A stretch of 7,379 nt of DNA. Origin: Burkholderiales bacterium. GTDB lineage: Bacteria > Pseudomonadota > Gammaproteobacteria > Burkholderiales > Usitatibacteraceae. Below are positions 7,100 through 7,379 of the stretch, piece after piece (position 1 is the first letter of the stretch; the number at the start of each line of letters is the position of its first letter). Below the pieces are notes generated by a model that saw only the letters and a list, made by a program, of their open reading frames with translations, was not told where the DNA came from and searched no databases. Position numbers and translations under genes: made by a program. The stretch lies in assembly GCA_014378085.1 (NCBI GenBank), contig JACMOJ010000097.1, forward strand, positions 1 through 7,379, read 5' to 3'.

Positions 7100-7379
7100 C
7101 TAGAGGTGAGGATGTTGGTCCAGACCTCGCGCAACAAAACCAGTGATTTTCGGCGAACGCTGCTCGAAAGCTTCGCGCGCGTCGTCCTCGAACTCAAAGG
7201 CCGCAAATAAGCTGGCCCCGGAGCCTGTCATACGCGCCCCAAAAACGGATTTACGGGACACTGCAGACAACATCGCAAGACCTGACGCGACCTCTGGAAA
7301 CGCTTTCAAAACAACGGGTTGCAAATCATTATGGTAATTTGCGAGGCCGGTCGCCGAAAAGTCCGCTATTTTGACGGTA
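7100..7379 (-). CDS. ispE: 4-diphosphocytidyl-2-C-methyl-D-erythritol kinase, C-terminal part
   Basis: The frame is open from the right edge of the window to the TAG at 7100-7102 and gives about 93 C-terminal residues of a protein that is usually near 280-300. The 5' part lies beyond the window. Recognisable family features are NDLQPVVLKAFPEV followed by the glycine-rich ARMTGSGASLFAAF of GHMP kinases, and the terminal ARGLDQHP. IspE phosphorylates the 2-hydroxyl of CDP-methylerythritol in the non-mevalonate isoprenoid pathway. A TTG codon at 7324 is internal, not a start, because the family match continues upstream of it. The gene sits 43 nt ahead of tRNA-Gln on the same strand. Confidence 0.93.
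   Translation of the reverse strand, partial: TVKIADFSATGLANYHNDLQPVVLKAFPEVASGLAMLSAVSRKSVFGARMTGSGASLFAAFEFEDDAREAFEQRSPKITGFVARGLDQHPHL

Noticed and set aside
1..7379. CRISPR array, insertion sequence, phage genes or toxin–antitoxin module
   Set aside because: Apart from the 11-bp operator-like array, no spaced repeats, transposase motifs, terminal inverted repeats or phage-type genes are visible.

Overview
The window looks like chromosomal DNA of a betaproteobacterium of middling GC content. This rests on the minus-strand order ispE – tRNA-Gln(TTG) – prs – rplY – pth – ychF, which is typical of Betaproteobacteria and related gammaproteobacteria, and on the long CTC-type L25, which reads like betaproteobacterial examples. 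The lineage is an inference from memory of families; no search was run.

Right half (about 3350-7379, all minus strand): a conserved housekeeping block. From right to left it holds the 3' part of ispE (isoprenoid precursor synthesis), tRNA-Gln with encoded CCA, prs (PRPP synthetase), rplY (ribosomal protein L25, long form), pth (peptidyl-tRNA hydrolase) and ychF (Obg-like ATPase). A probable terminator follows prs and a very clear one follows rplY. The second lies only 20 nt upstream of pth, so how pth-ychF is transcribed is an open question. pth and ychF are 1 nt apart and probably translationally coupled.

Left half (about 1-3353): an accessory-type region. A plus-strand two-component pair, an OmpR-family response regulator and a membrane histidine kinase, resembles the regulators of the proteobacterial dedicated sortase system (PdsR/PdsS, the 'marine sortase' TCS). 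No sortase or sortase-target gene is visible here. Just upstream of the regulator gene are five head-to-tail copies of an 11-bp repeat (841-895). Their period and position against a candidate -10 element fit an operator for the OmpR-type regulator itself. Divergent from the pair is a small gene for a predicted single-pass membrane protein of unknown function (349-708), which may share the same control region. Bases 1-348 hold no gene I can support.

The kinase gene and ychF converge and share a 4-bp TTAA in which both stop codons lie, so the accessory pair abuts the housekeeping block with no intergenic space.
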